Positions 1 through 5,278 of a stretch of DNA of 64,000 nt are shown piece after piece (the first letter of the stretch is position 1; every line of letters starts with the position of its first letter). The translations under genes and the position numbers were made by a program. The notes under the pieces are model-generated. The model was given only the letters and a program-made list of their open reading frames with translations. It was not told where the DNA came from and searched no databases. The stretch is from IMG/VR virus record IMGVR_UViG_3300040781_000109, positions 1 through 64,000 of that record, one strand, 5' to 3'. The DNA comes from a virus.

Positions 1-16
1 GACTGCCGTTCTTCTT

Positions 17-478
17 TTAAACTAATGGCCCAATAAAGTTTTTACATATTTTTATTTGTTCTTTCGTATTATTGAACATGTCTTTCCAGACTATCCTTAA
101 TACTTTCCATCCTTGTATTTCAAGGAAACTATCCTTTCTTTCATCTCGGAGTTTGTATTCTTCAAACCTTTGATGTTGATCACCATCAATTTCAATTGCT
201 AATTTTTTATCAACCCAAGCAAAATCAATTGAGTATATTCCAACAGGATATTCATTAATATAATTTTTATCATTAAACTCATTTTCAATTACTTTCATAA
301 AAAATTTTTCAGGATAAGAAGGTTCGTTATTCCACCTCGATTTACCTATATTCCATGCTGGTTTCGACACAACTCTTTTTATTTTGTTTGGGTTGTTATC
401 ACATCCCCTTTGATGCTGCCCTTTTCCGCAAGCTGTTGTAAACACTCTTACACAAAATTCGCATTTATGCACCAACAT
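17..478 (-). CDS. Vsr/DUF559-like (EDxHD-type) homing endonuclease
   Basis: 153 residues. The N-terminal third is basic with a possible metal knuckle (C6, C9, H22, C26). The C-terminal half has the DUF559/Vsr-like nuclease core: IDFAW, then AIEIDGDQHQ, then a basic helix and GWKVLRIVW. The E-x-D-G-x-Q-H signature is that of the Vsr-like homing endonucleases known from phage genomes with split inteins, so a free-standing mobile nuclease is inferred. ATG is preceded by AGAGG. It lies just downstream of a structured RNA (497-637) and an early promoter (666-694). It could be a general phage nuclease instead; its target is unknown. Confidence 0.7.
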   Translation of the reverse strand: MLVHKCEFCVRVFTTACGKGQHQRGCDNNPNKIKRVVSKPAWNIGKSRWNNEPSYPEKFFMKVIENEFNDKNYINEYPVGIYSIDFAWVDKKLAIEIDGDQHQRFEEYKLRDERKDSFLEIQGWKVLRIVWKDMFNNTKEQIKICKNFIGPLV

Positions 479-496
479 TATTACCTCTTTAAAACA

Positions 497-637
497 TTTT
501 CAGGACGCCACTCGAATCTAACGAGCTACTAGGTAACCAGCCTAGCTTATCCAATACATTATGTTCCATTGCGGTTACAACGGTAAATATATTTTCTCGA
601 AATAGTCATTTAAACTACTCCTTTGACGTCCTGAAAA
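497..637 (-). ncRNA. 141-nt structured RNA closed by an 11-bp stem
   Basis: A perfect 11-bp inverted repeat (497-507 with 627-637) closes a domain holding four further hairpins: 511-514/522-525, 529-533/541-545, 566-571/578-583 and 603-606/614-617. Three of these loops are 7 nt. In one stem the minus strand gives a G-U pair where the plus strand would have an A-C mismatch, which favours minus-strand transcription. It begins about 20 nt below an early promoter (666-694) and ends 18 nt before the endonuclease start. It also holds a 16-codon ORF (559-609) with a good ribosome site. I do not recognise the family; a leader controlling the endonuclease is an alternative. Confidence 0.6.
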
Positions 638-665
638 TATTCTCCTTTCCTTAATTTATGTATCT

Positions 666-694
666 ATTATATCAAACCTATTTGCTAATGTCAA
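666..694 (-). promoter_or_regulatory. Early sigma70-type promoter
   Basis: TTGACA (689-694), 17-bp spacer, TATAAT (666-671). It drives the structured RNA and the endonuclease gene below. Confidence 0.85.
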
Positions 695-702
695 CAATTA
701 TT

Positions 703-777
703 TCATTTATCTTTTAATCTTTTTAAAACTGGGATCAAGATATCTTTATATTTTTCACAAAAATCAATAGGATCCAT
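703..777 (-). CDS. 24-residue microprotein, copy 1
   Basis: Short ORF with ATG preceded by AGGAAT at normal spacing, directly below an early promoter (810-838) and ending 9 nt before the next one. The product has an acidic-aromatic start (DPIDFCEKYKD) and a basic amphipathic end (LKRLKDK). A clear homologue of identical length sits at 5128-5202; 15 of 24 residues match and most changes are conservative. That conservation is the evidence that it is translated. Function unknown. Confidence 0.65.
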   Translation of the reverse strand: MDPIDFCEKYKDILIPVLKRLKDK

Positions 778-809
778 TTAATTTATTCCTTTCCTTAATT
801 TATGTATCT

Positions 810-838
810 ATTATATCAATGTTGGAAGAGAATGTCAA
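810..838 (-). promoter_or_regulatory. Early sigma70-type promoter
   Basis: TTGACA (833-838), 17-bp spacer, TATAAT (810-815). It overlaps the stop codon of the 835-1335 gene and drives microprotein copy 1. Confidence 0.85.
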
Positions 839-1335
839 CAACTTTTTTCAATATTTTTAATTTTGTTTACAGTGATTGAATTTTCAATCAGAGCTTCATA
901 TGCATCATTAAGATCATCAAAAAATAATACATTATAAAAATCACAAGTAACTTCCACATTCGTGTATCTATAAAATTCTTTAGGACAATACACTACAATG
1001 TTATCGGATTTATGTAATCCTAATTCCAATAATGATATCGGTGAAAGACTATCAGGTGCAAAACAGAGGAATATAATATCGCACATTTCCAATCTATTTA
1101 GTTCCCATTCAATCTGTCTAACTAATTCATCACCAGCACAATCTTTATCCCAATAATCTCTACGAGGATTATAGACTTCGTAGTCAACTCCAATTAAATC
1201 TGAAGTTTTATTTAATCTTTTAATTAAAGTTTTTTGCCATTCTTCAGCGGTCCCATTATCAATTGAACCGGCAAGGAATATGCTAACAGCTAAATTCTTT
1301 TCATTTTCTGTTACTGGTGTATGTACTGTAATCAT
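835..1335 (-). CDS. Nucleoside 2-deoxyribosyltransferase-like protein
   Basis: 166 residues. The N-terminal IFLAGSIDNG followed by EEWQ, then YNPRRDYWD and a later E-L-G-L segment, fit the nucleoside 2-deoxyribosyltransferase-like (Nuc_deoxyri_tr2/DUF4406) fold. Family members transfer or hydrolyse the deoxyribose-base bond, so a role in salvage or base turnover is inferred, not shown. It lies downstream of tRNA-Ala and a structured RNA, apparently in the same transcript. Confidence 0.7.
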   Translation of the reverse strand: MITVHTPVTENEKNLAVSIFLAGSIDNGTAEEWQKTLIKRLNKTSDLIGVDYEVYNPRRDYWDKDCAGDELVRQIEWELNRLEMCDIIFLCFAPDSLSPISLLELGLHKSDNIVVYCPKEFYRYTNVEVTCDFYNVLFFDDLNDAYEALIENSITVNKIKNIEKSC

Positions 1336-1368
1336 AATATAGTTTCCTTAATTTATTTGAAAATATAA

Positions 1369-1594
1369 CTTAAAGACGTGGAATCGAACCACTGAGTCAC
1401 CAAGACGATTGAGGAATCGAACCCCGTATTTTACATCCCTGCCGGCTAGTTGAGATGGCTTCCAGCTCTTTAAATTATATTATGGTCGGAATCCTCTATG
1501 CACGAGGTAGAAATGATCAGTTCCTATTGAATAAACGATTCCTCTATTAAATGTGGAGGTGCACAATGTTTATTCAAATTCCGACATAATATAA
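1369..1594 (-). ncRNA. Tandem tRNA-like structured RNA, copy 1
   Basis: Part A (1475-1594) is a four-way cloverleaf: closing stem 1475-1492/1578-1594 with one bulge, a 10-bp arm 1527-1536/1568-1577, an anticodon-like arm 1509-1513/1521-1525 with a 7-nt loop, and a T-arm-like hairpin 1493-1507. Part B (1369-1474) has a 7-bp acceptor-like stem (1369-1375 with 1468-1474) and two hairpins with T-loop sequence TTCGATT (1378-1392, 1411-1425). A second copy lies at 4619-4861, with paired changes in several stems. It starts 3 nt after the tRNA-Ala CCA end, so it is probably processed from the same transcript. No known family recognised. Confidence 0.7.
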
Positions 1595-1597
1595 CTT

Positions 1598-1672
1598 TGG
1601 TGGAGATATGCGGGATCGAACCGCAAACTCTGGAATGCAAATCCAGTGTATTCCCAATTATACTATATCCCC
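1598..1672 (-). tRNA. tRNA-Ala (anticodon TGC)
   Basis: Full cloverleaf with encoded CCA. The acceptor GGGGATA pairs with TATCTCC and contains G3-U70, the alanine identity pair. Anticodon loop TTTGCAT, T loop TTCGATC. Confidence 0.93.
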
Positions 1673-1713
1673 AAATTCTGTTTGGATGCTTCAGTTTTTA
1701 ACGTGGGGTGCTA

Positions 1714-1902
1714 CTACCGCCACTTCATAAATTTAATCTTTTCTTCTATCAAACTTTTTTGATTTAAATGATTACAATATTTAGCATGTGTGCAATCAGC
1801 TAATAAATTATAATCATACTTATCGCAAATACCAGTATGTTTACCTTTGAAACTTTTTATTCTCACAAATAACTGACATTGTCCACAAGTTTTTGAACTC
1901 AT
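1714..1902 (-). CDS. Small cysteine-rich protein
   Basis: 62 residues with a CGQC pair near the N-terminus and further cysteines at about 27, 37 and 43 plus histidines, compatible with a small zinc-binding fold. It overlaps the end of the 1841-2119 gene by 62 nt in another frame, unusually long for this genome. The start at 1902 could be wrong, but no later ATG keeps the CGQC. Function unknown. Confidence 0.5.
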   Translation of the reverse strand: MSSKTCGQCQLFVRIKSFKGKHTGICDKYDYNLLADCTHAKYCNHLNQKSLIEEKIKFMKWR

Positions 1903-2119
1903 TACGTTTAGCCTTATATTGCGTATTCCTAAATGACTTCCAAGAACGTTGTGGTTTACTGCTATATGGATAATCCCACCATATACCTTCTTTTAAAACG
2001 TTATAATGAGTTTTTGGCCTTACACGTTTAACACCAAATTCTATATACTCTCTATTAGATTCTTTTACTTGTTTTAAAAGTCTAACCCAATTTTTATTAC
2101 TTCTTCTTTTTCTATGCAT
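1841..2119 (-). CDS. Small basic protein, unknown
   Basis: 92 residues, strongly basic, rich in R, K, W and Y (MHRKRRSNKNW at the start; GIWWDYPYSS in the middle). No family recognised; nucleic-acid binding is only a guess from charge. Its ribosome site (GGGGAT) lies inside a hairpin at 2123-2154. The gene sits between tRNA-Glu and tRNA-Ala. Confidence 0.55.
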   Translation of the reverse strand: MHRKRRSNKNWVRLLKQVKESNREYIEFGVKRVRPKTHYNVLKEGIWWDYPYSSKPQRSWKSFRNTQYKAKRNEFKNLWTMSVICENKKFQR

Positions 2120-2122
2120 TTT

Positions 2123-2154
2123 GATATCCCCATGTAATTACATGATCGGATATC
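2123..2154 (-). promoter_or_regulatory. Hairpin covering a ribosome binding site
   Basis: Inverted repeat GATATCC/GGATATC (2123-2129 with 2148-2154) encloses the 14-nt palindrome at 2131-2144. On the minus-strand RNA the GGGGAT ribosome site of the 1841-2119 gene falls in the 3' half of this structure, immediately before ATG. Translational masking is inferred. Confidence 0.5.
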
Positions 2155-2187
2155 TAATTCAAAATAAAACATATTAAATCCTTAAAA

Positions 2188-2265
2188 TGGCGTCCCCATC
2201 CGGTTTCGAACCGGAGTTTCCGCCTTGAAAGGGCGGCGTCCTAAGCCAATCTAGACGATAGGGAC
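2188..2265 (-). tRNA. tRNA-Glu (anticodon TTC)
   Basis: Cloverleaf with acceptor GTCCCTA, anticodon stem CCGCC/GGCGG with loop CTTTCAA, T loop TTCGAAA and encoded CCA. Confidence 0.92.
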
Positions 2266-2272
2266 AAAAAAT

Positions 2273-2348
2273 TGGAACGGGTAACCAGATTCGAACTGGT
2301 ACCTAAAGGGTGGAAACCTTGTATGCTACCGTTAAACACCATACCCGC
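2273..2348 (-). tRNA. tRNA-Gly (anticodon TCC)
   Basis: Acceptor GCGGGTA, discriminator T as expected for glycine, anticodon loop TTTCCAC, T loop TTCGAAT, encoded CCA. Confidence 0.9.
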
Positions 2349-2356
2349 ATTAATTT

Positions 2357-2431
2357 TGGTGGGTCCGGGAGGTAACGATCCTCCTTCAGTAGATTAAAAG
2401 TCTACTGCATCACCATTAATGCTTCGAACCC
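2357..2431 (-). tRNA. tRNA-Lys (anticodon TTT)
   Basis: Acceptor GGGTTCG with CGGACCC, anticodon arm AGTAGA-CTTTTAA-TCTACT, encoded CCA. The T loop reads ATCGTTA rather than the usual TTCRANY. Its 5' sixteen bases overlap the 3' end of the HNH gene. Confidence 0.88.
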
Positions 2432-3075
2432 GTATTTCCTCTTCCTGTGTCTTTCTTAACAAAATCAAAATGTTTTACCATTTTGTTGTAAAGAGAAACA
2501 TAAGAATACTTATAATCATTTGCTATATTTTGTAAAGCTTCACCATTTACATATCTTTCATATAAAGGTTTCAATTCTTTTATTTCATCAATTTCTTTCT
2601 GTATTTTCTTTTTTCTATTATTGTCTTTTTTCTTTTCAGAAAAAGACATGCCAAAATTAATTTTTCTGCCTTCAATCCAATTTTCTGGTAAAATAGCATT
2701 TTTCTTTATTTTTTTAGATTGTTCTAAAATAGTATTGTGTATCCATCTTGTACCAAATTGAGAGTTTCCTTCTCCTGTTTGATCTTGACTCATTGCTATT
2801 GAGTGTCTTTTACGAACCCAACCATATATTTTGTTATTAGTTCTTTTTACTGTCATCATAAGAACGGCTTTTGCTATTCCCATATTGTCTGGATACATTT
2901 TACATAACAGCTGATGAGCAACATAATGTTCTTCAGGAGTTAATCTAACCAGATTTTCTTTATTATCACCACCTCCCATACATCTAGGAACAATATGGTG
3001 ATTTTCAGTATAACTATCTAATAATCTGTTTTGACCTCTTTCAATTAAAAGATCGTAATGCTTTTTATAATTCAT
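2416..3075 (-). CDS. HNH homing endonuclease
   Basis: 219 residues. An N-terminal HNH core (ENHHIVPRCMGG, then NLVRLTPEEH and AHQLL at about 24-57) is the form found in T4 mob-type enzymes. A G-N-S-Q-F-G-T-R-W motif (about 105-113) and a C-terminal helix-turn-helix-like region (ALQNIANDYKYS) would recognise DNA. It lies between tRNA-Pro and tRNA-Lys and its last codons run into tRNA-Lys, as expected of a mobile gene inserted in a tRNA cluster. A weak late-promoter match (TATATATA) lies 31 nt upstream. Confidence 0.85.
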   Translation of the reverse strand: MNYKKHYDLLIERGQNRLLDSYTENHHIVPRCMGGGDNKENLVRLTPEEHYVAHQLLCKMYPDNMGIAKAVLMMTVKRTNNKIYGWVRKRHSIAMSQDQTGEGNSQFGTRWIHNTILEQSKKIKKNAILPENWIEGRKINFGMSFSEKKKDNNRKKKIQKEIDEIKELKPLYERYVNGEALQNIANDYKYSYVSLYNKMVKHFDFVKKDTGRGNTGSKH

Positions 3076-3105
3076 TTAGTTTTAACTTTTTTATTTAGTA
3101 TATAC

Positions 3106-3113
3106 TATATATA
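3106..3113 (-). promoter_or_regulatory. Possible late promoter (variant TATATATA)
   Basis: One mismatch to TATAAATA, placed 31 nt before the HNH gene start like the other late promoters here, and next to the palindrome AGTATATACT (3097-3106). Confidence 0.3.
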
Positions 3114-3137
3114 AATTATTAAAGCCCACGATAAACT

Positions 3138-3212
3138 TGGTCGGAATAGAGAATTTCGAAATCTCAGCCTCACCGCCCCAAACGGTGCGCTCTGCCTTTG
3201 AGCTATATTCCG
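3138..3212 (-). tRNA. tRNA-Pro (anticodon TGG)
   Basis: Acceptor CGGAATA/TATTCCG, anticodon stem CACCG/CGGTG with loop TTTGGGG, T loop TTCGAAA, encoded CCA. Confidence 0.93.
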
Positions 3213-3219
3213 TAACTTT

Positions 3220-3295
3220 TGGTGGCCCTGTCTGGGCTCGAACCAGAAACAAGCGATTATGAGTCGCACGTGTTAACCAATTACACCACAGGGCC
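3220..3295 (-). tRNA. tRNA with anticodon CAT (Met, or Ile if lysidine-modified)
   Basis: Acceptor GGCCCTG/CAGGGCC, anticodon loop CTCATAA, T loop TTCGAGC, encoded CCA. Whether it is elongator Met or the AUA-reading Ile form cannot be decided by eye. Confidence 0.9.
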
Positions 3296-3305
3296 ATCAT
3301 TATTT

Positions 3306-3381
3306 TGGTACCGATTGCTGGGCTCGAACCAGCGACCTTTCGATTATCGATCAAATGCTCTTCCAACTGAGCTAAACCGGT
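3306..3381 (-). tRNA. tRNA-Ile (anticodon GAT)
   Basis: Acceptor ACCGGTT/AATCGGT, discriminator A, encoded CCA, T loop TTCGAGC. The anticodon loop TCGATAA has C rather than T at position 33, which is unusual. Confidence 0.82.
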
Positions 3382-3396
3382 ACATTTAAAACTCTC

Positions 3397-3450
3397 AGGG
3401 GAACTACATTTCCCCTTTCCTTGCTCGTCTATGTGTAGTAACGAAACAAG
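3397..3450 (-). ncRNA. Two-hairpin element between tRNA-Ile and tRNA-Asp
   Basis: Hairpin 1 is AGGGGAA/TTCCCCT (3397-3403 with 3410-3416, loop CTACAT). Hairpin 2 is CTTG plus TCGT pairing with ACGA plus CAAG (3420-3428 with 3441-3450). The loop of hairpin 2 contains ATGTGTAG, complementary to the loop of hairpin 1, so a kissing contact is possible. It may be an RNA spacer that guides tRNA processing. Confidence 0.4.
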
Positions 3451-3457
3451 AGTACTC

Positions 3458-3533
3458 TGGCGGATGCGACGGGAACCGAACCCGCTTCCTTCTCATAGAC
3501 AGTGAGACATGCAACCATTTACACCTCGCATCC
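3458..3533 (-). tRNA. tRNA-Asp (anticodon GTC)
   Basis: Acceptor GGATGCG/CGCATCC, discriminator G typical for Asp, anticodon loop CTGTCTA, T loop TTCGGTT, encoded CCA. It is the first tRNA of the cluster in transcription order. Confidence 0.93.
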
Positions 3534-3539
3534 AAATTT

Positions 3540-3611
3540 TTATTTAACTTCTTTCTTTTTGTAATACTTAATTATTCTATTAAATTCTTCAACTGAATTA
3601 AATTCTTTCAT
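3540..3611 (-). CDS. Possible 23-residue ORF
   Basis: ATG to TAA, product basic at its C-terminus (YYKKKEVK). No convincing ribosome site precedes it and there is no homologue in the window. It fills the space between the gene at 3617-3730 and tRNA-Asp. Confidence 0.25.
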   Translation of the reverse strand: MKEFNSVEEFNRIIKYYKKKEVK

Positions 3612-3616
3612 ATCTG

Positions 3617-3730
3617 TTAAGATAAAGCACGTTGTAAACAATATTCATCAATATAAGAAACAATTGAACCACATGAGTCTTCTTCATTAAAATACATTCT
3701 TAACGTTAGTTCAGCCAAATGATATTTAAT
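3617..3730 (-). CDS. 37-residue protein with a likely ATT start
   Basis: Directly below a strong early promoter, GAGG stands 6 nt before ATT-AAA, which opens a frame reading (M)KYHLAELTLRMYF and then an acidic stretch. No ATG, GTG or TTG gives a comparable start; the first ATG would drop a third of the protein. A second ATT-AAA start in this window (12401) makes it less likely to be chance. Function unknown. Confidence 0.45.
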   Translation of the reverse strand: MKYHLAELTLRMYFNEEDSCGSIVSYIDEYCLQRALS

Positions 3731-3753
3731 TACTTTCCTCAATTTATGTATCT

Positions 3754-3782
3754 ATTATATCAAGGTTGGATTAGAATGTCAA
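3754..3782 (-). promoter_or_regulatory. Early sigma70-type promoter
   Basis: TTGACA (3777-3782), 17-bp spacer, TATAAT (3754-3759). It probably drives the whole tRNA transcript. Confidence 0.87.
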
Positions 3783-3795
3783 TAGTTATTTTAAA

Positions 3796-4065
3796 TTATT
3801 TACTCGCTGCATCTAAATATCTCTGAATGCCTAATTGAGTAAGATGGTACTTGTAGTTTTCTTTTGAATAACTCAAAACACCATTATCAGATAATCCTCT
3901 GAAACAAACTGAATAATAACCTCTTAAACGTTGTTTAGAACCTTCAAGACCCAAACCTTCAGTAAGACATTCATATTTTGTTGCACCATTTTTTACAGCA
4001 ATAGTATTCAAAATTTTAAAGATTTGCGAATTTTTGTTGATTCTTGTTGCGTTTGCGTTATACAT
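3796..4065 (-). CDS. Small protein, possibly winged-helix-like
   Basis: 89 residues, basic at the N-terminus (KNSQIFKILNTIA). The G-L-S-D-N-G-V-L-S-Y-S pattern followed by Y-H-L-T-Q-L-G suits the wing and last helix of a winged helix, but this is only a visual impression. The ATG has AAGGAATT upstream and its own early promoter at 4097-4125. Confidence 0.6.
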   Translation of the reverse strand: MYNANATRINKNSQIFKILNTIAVKNGATKYECLTEGLGLEGSKQRLRGYYSVCFRGLSDNGVLSYSKENYKYHLTQLGIQRYLDAASK

Positions 4066-4096
4066 AATTTAATTCCTTATTTCAATTTATAGATCT

Positions 4097-4125
4097 ATTA
4101 TATCATCTAGTCATTAGAATGTCAA
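4097..4125 (-). promoter_or_regulatory. Early sigma70-type promoter
   Basis: TTGACA (4120-4125), 17-bp spacer, TATAAT (4097-4102), upstream of the 3796-4065 gene. Confidence 0.85.
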
Positions 4126-4156
4126 TAGGAATATGAAACTTTTTTCATCAAATACT

Positions 4157-4188
4157 AAAAAAGGTTTAACCTTTCGATTAAACCTTTT
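4157..4188 (-). terminator. Rho-independent terminator
   Basis: 11-bp stem AAAAGGTTTAA/TTAAACCTTTT (4159-4169 with 4178-4188), 8-nt loop, followed on the minus strand by a run of T. It ends the transcript that carries the 43-residue late ORF, the DUF1737-like gene and RNA copy 2. Confidence 0.85.
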
Positions 4189-4216
4189 ATGAGAATGCTT
4201 TTATTTTACATTTTAT

Positions 4217-4348
4217 TCATGAAAGGTTCAACCAATTTTTCTTCGGCGAATTTAATCTAATATCACTACGTATCCCAGAGCATGCCGGCATGCTGAAGGC
4301 CGTGCCTTCAGCTTGCATGTTGAGTGTATGTGGATATCGTAAATTCAT
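4217..4348 (-). CDS. 43-residue late ORF with palindromic core
   Basis: ATG with AAAGGAAAC upstream, and TATAAATA 28 nt further up, so it has all the signals of a late gene. The product starts MNLRYPHTLN, has one cysteine and a basic end, and resembles nothing I know. Its middle third is a GC-rich pair of perfect palindromes (4280-4312) that may matter as RNA or DNA rather than as protein. Confidence 0.5.
   Translation of the reverse strand: MNLRYPHTLNMQAEGTAFSMPACSGIRSDIRLNSPKKNWLNLS
4280..4312. repeat. Adjacent perfect palindrome and 9-bp hairpin
   Basis: A 14-bp palindrome GCATGCCGGCATGC (4280-4293) abuts a hairpin GCTGAAGGC/GCCTTCAGC with a 3-nt loop (4292-4312). The block is GC-rich in an AT-rich surrounding. 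Confidence 0.8.
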
Positions 4349-4375
4349 TTTTTGTTTCCTTTATTGTTATAGTTT

Positions 4376-4383
4376 TATTTATA
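4376..4383 (-). promoter_or_regulatory. T4-type late promoter (TATAAATA)
   Basis: Exact TATAAATA 28 nt before the start of the 43-residue ORF. Confidence 0.7.
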
Positions 4384-4412
4384 ATGAGAATTTGCAAAAC
4401 TCGAAATTAATT

Positions 4413-4583
4413 TCATTTATTTTCAGTTTTTACCATTGCTTGATAAAATTCTAAATCTCTTCGATGTACGCTTGCTAATATAGCAGATACACCACCAACT
4501 AATTCGTAACCCTGTTCTAGTTTTTCGTTAACTCTTTTTTCAAGATCACCATAGTGATCGCAATTCACAATAATATATTTCAT
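4413..4583 (-). CDS. DUF1737-like small protein
   Basis: 56 residues: MKYIIVN, then a helix LEKRVNEKLEQGYELVGGVS, the pattern of the DUF1737 family found in phages and bacteria. The ATG follows a short A/T-rich leader downstream of RNA copy 2. Function unknown in the family. Confidence 0.7.
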   Translation of the reverse strand: MKYIIVNCDHYGDLEKRVNEKLEQGYELVGGVSAILASVHRRDLEFYQAMVKTENK

Positions 4584-4618
4584 AATATAAATCTCATTTT
4601 AAAGTAAAATAAATATAA

Positions 4619-4861
4619 TTCGAAGCCATGGAATCAAACCAATTTAGTCTCACCAAGACAACTTATAGGAATCGAACCTCTAGTTTTACATCCTAACCAC
4701 CATTAAGGGCTAAGATGGTATCAGCTCTTCAAATTATATTATGGTCGGAACCCTCTGTACGCGAGGTAGAAACGATCAGTTTCTATTTAATGAACGTTTC
4801 CTTAATTAAATTTGAAGGTGCACAGTGTTCATTAAAATTCTAAAATTCCGACATAATACAA
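4619..4861 (-). ncRNA. Tandem tRNA-like structured RNA, copy 2
   Basis: Same plan as 1369-1594. Part A: closing stem 4734-4750/4846-4861, a 10-bp arm 4786-4795/4827-4836, an anticodon-like arm 4768-4772/4780-4784 with a 7-nt loop, and hairpin 4752-4766. Part B: acceptor-like stem 4619-4625/4727-4733. The 10-bp arm differs from copy 1 at two positions and both changes are matched on the other strand. The acceptor-like stem changes A-T to G-C, and the anticodon-like stem changes G-U to A-U. It begins 7 nt after the stop of the gene at 4868. Confidence 0.7.
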
Positions 4862-4867
4862 CTTTCG

Positions 4868-5059
4868 TTATATCAATGACTCAAAAGCATTTTCTTGAGC
4901 AACTTCAGGATAATTATCATTTAAATAATCCAGCTCTGTTTCAGTCAATGGAGTTCCATTTGCATGCTCTGCGTAATCAACAAAAGCATCTACAAAATCA
5001 GGATAATCCTTTGGATTTACTCCGTCTAATCCAATATTTTTCAATTCATTTATATTCAT
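4868..5059 (-). CDS. Small acidic protein
   Basis: 63 residues, MNINELK start, acidic throughout, with motifs PKDYPDFVDAF and PLTETELDYLN. I recall similar short acidic proteins in T4-like phages but no function. It has its own early promoter (5090-5118) and is followed at once by RNA copy 2. Confidence 0.75.
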   Translation of the reverse strand: MNINELKNIGLDGVNPKDYPDFVDAFVDYAEHANGTPLTETELDYLNDNYPEVAQENAFESLI

Positions 5060-5089
5060 AATTTATTCCTTAATTCATTTTATGAGACT

Positions 5090-5118
5090 ATTATAATACA
5101 AAATGAATTAACTGTCAA
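5090..5118 (-). promoter_or_regulatory. Early sigma70-type promoter
   Basis: TTGACA (5113-5118), 17-bp spacer, TATAAT (5090-5095). Drives the 63-residue gene and RNA copy 2. Confidence 0.87.
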
Positions 5119-5127
5119 CACTTATTT

Positions 5128-5202
5128 TCATTTATTTTTCAATCTTTTTAAAATAGGTATCAAAACTTCTTTGTACTTTTCAGTAAAATCGTCAGGAGAC
5201 AT
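5128..5202 (-). CDS. 24-residue microprotein, copy 2
   Basis: Same length and pattern as 703-777: an S-P-D-D-F-T-E-K-Y-K start and LIPILKRLKNK end. ATG is preceded by AAAGGAAAC. It sits between two early promoters exactly like copy 1, ending 9 nt before the next TTGACA. Confidence 0.65.
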   Translation of the reverse strand: MSPDDFTEKYKEVLIPILKRLKNK

Positions 5203-5230
5203 TTGGTTTCCTTTATTAATTTAAGTGACT

Positions 5231-5259
5231 ATTATATCACAGTGGAATCCAAATGTCAA
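5231..5259 (-). promoter_or_regulatory. Early sigma70-type promoter
   Basis: TTGACA (5254-5259), 17-bp spacer, TATAAT (5231-5236). Drives microprotein copy 2. Confidence 0.87.
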
Positions 5260-5278
5260 CCTTTATTTTCCTTTTATT

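Noticed and set aside
1369-1474. Ordinary tRNA or tmRNA reading
   Set aside because: Two T-loop hairpins and an acceptor-like stem exist, but no normal D arm and anticodon arm fit between them, and there is no tag-peptide frame.
1475-1594. Purine-riboswitch or hammerhead identity for the cloverleaf RNA
   Set aside because: TTTCTACC and CTGATCA recall parts of each, but the remaining core bases of neither are present.
3091-3366. 91-codon minus-strand ORF
   Set aside because: It runs across tRNA-Pro, tRNA-Met and most of tRNA-Ile; the cloverleaves are far stronger evidence.
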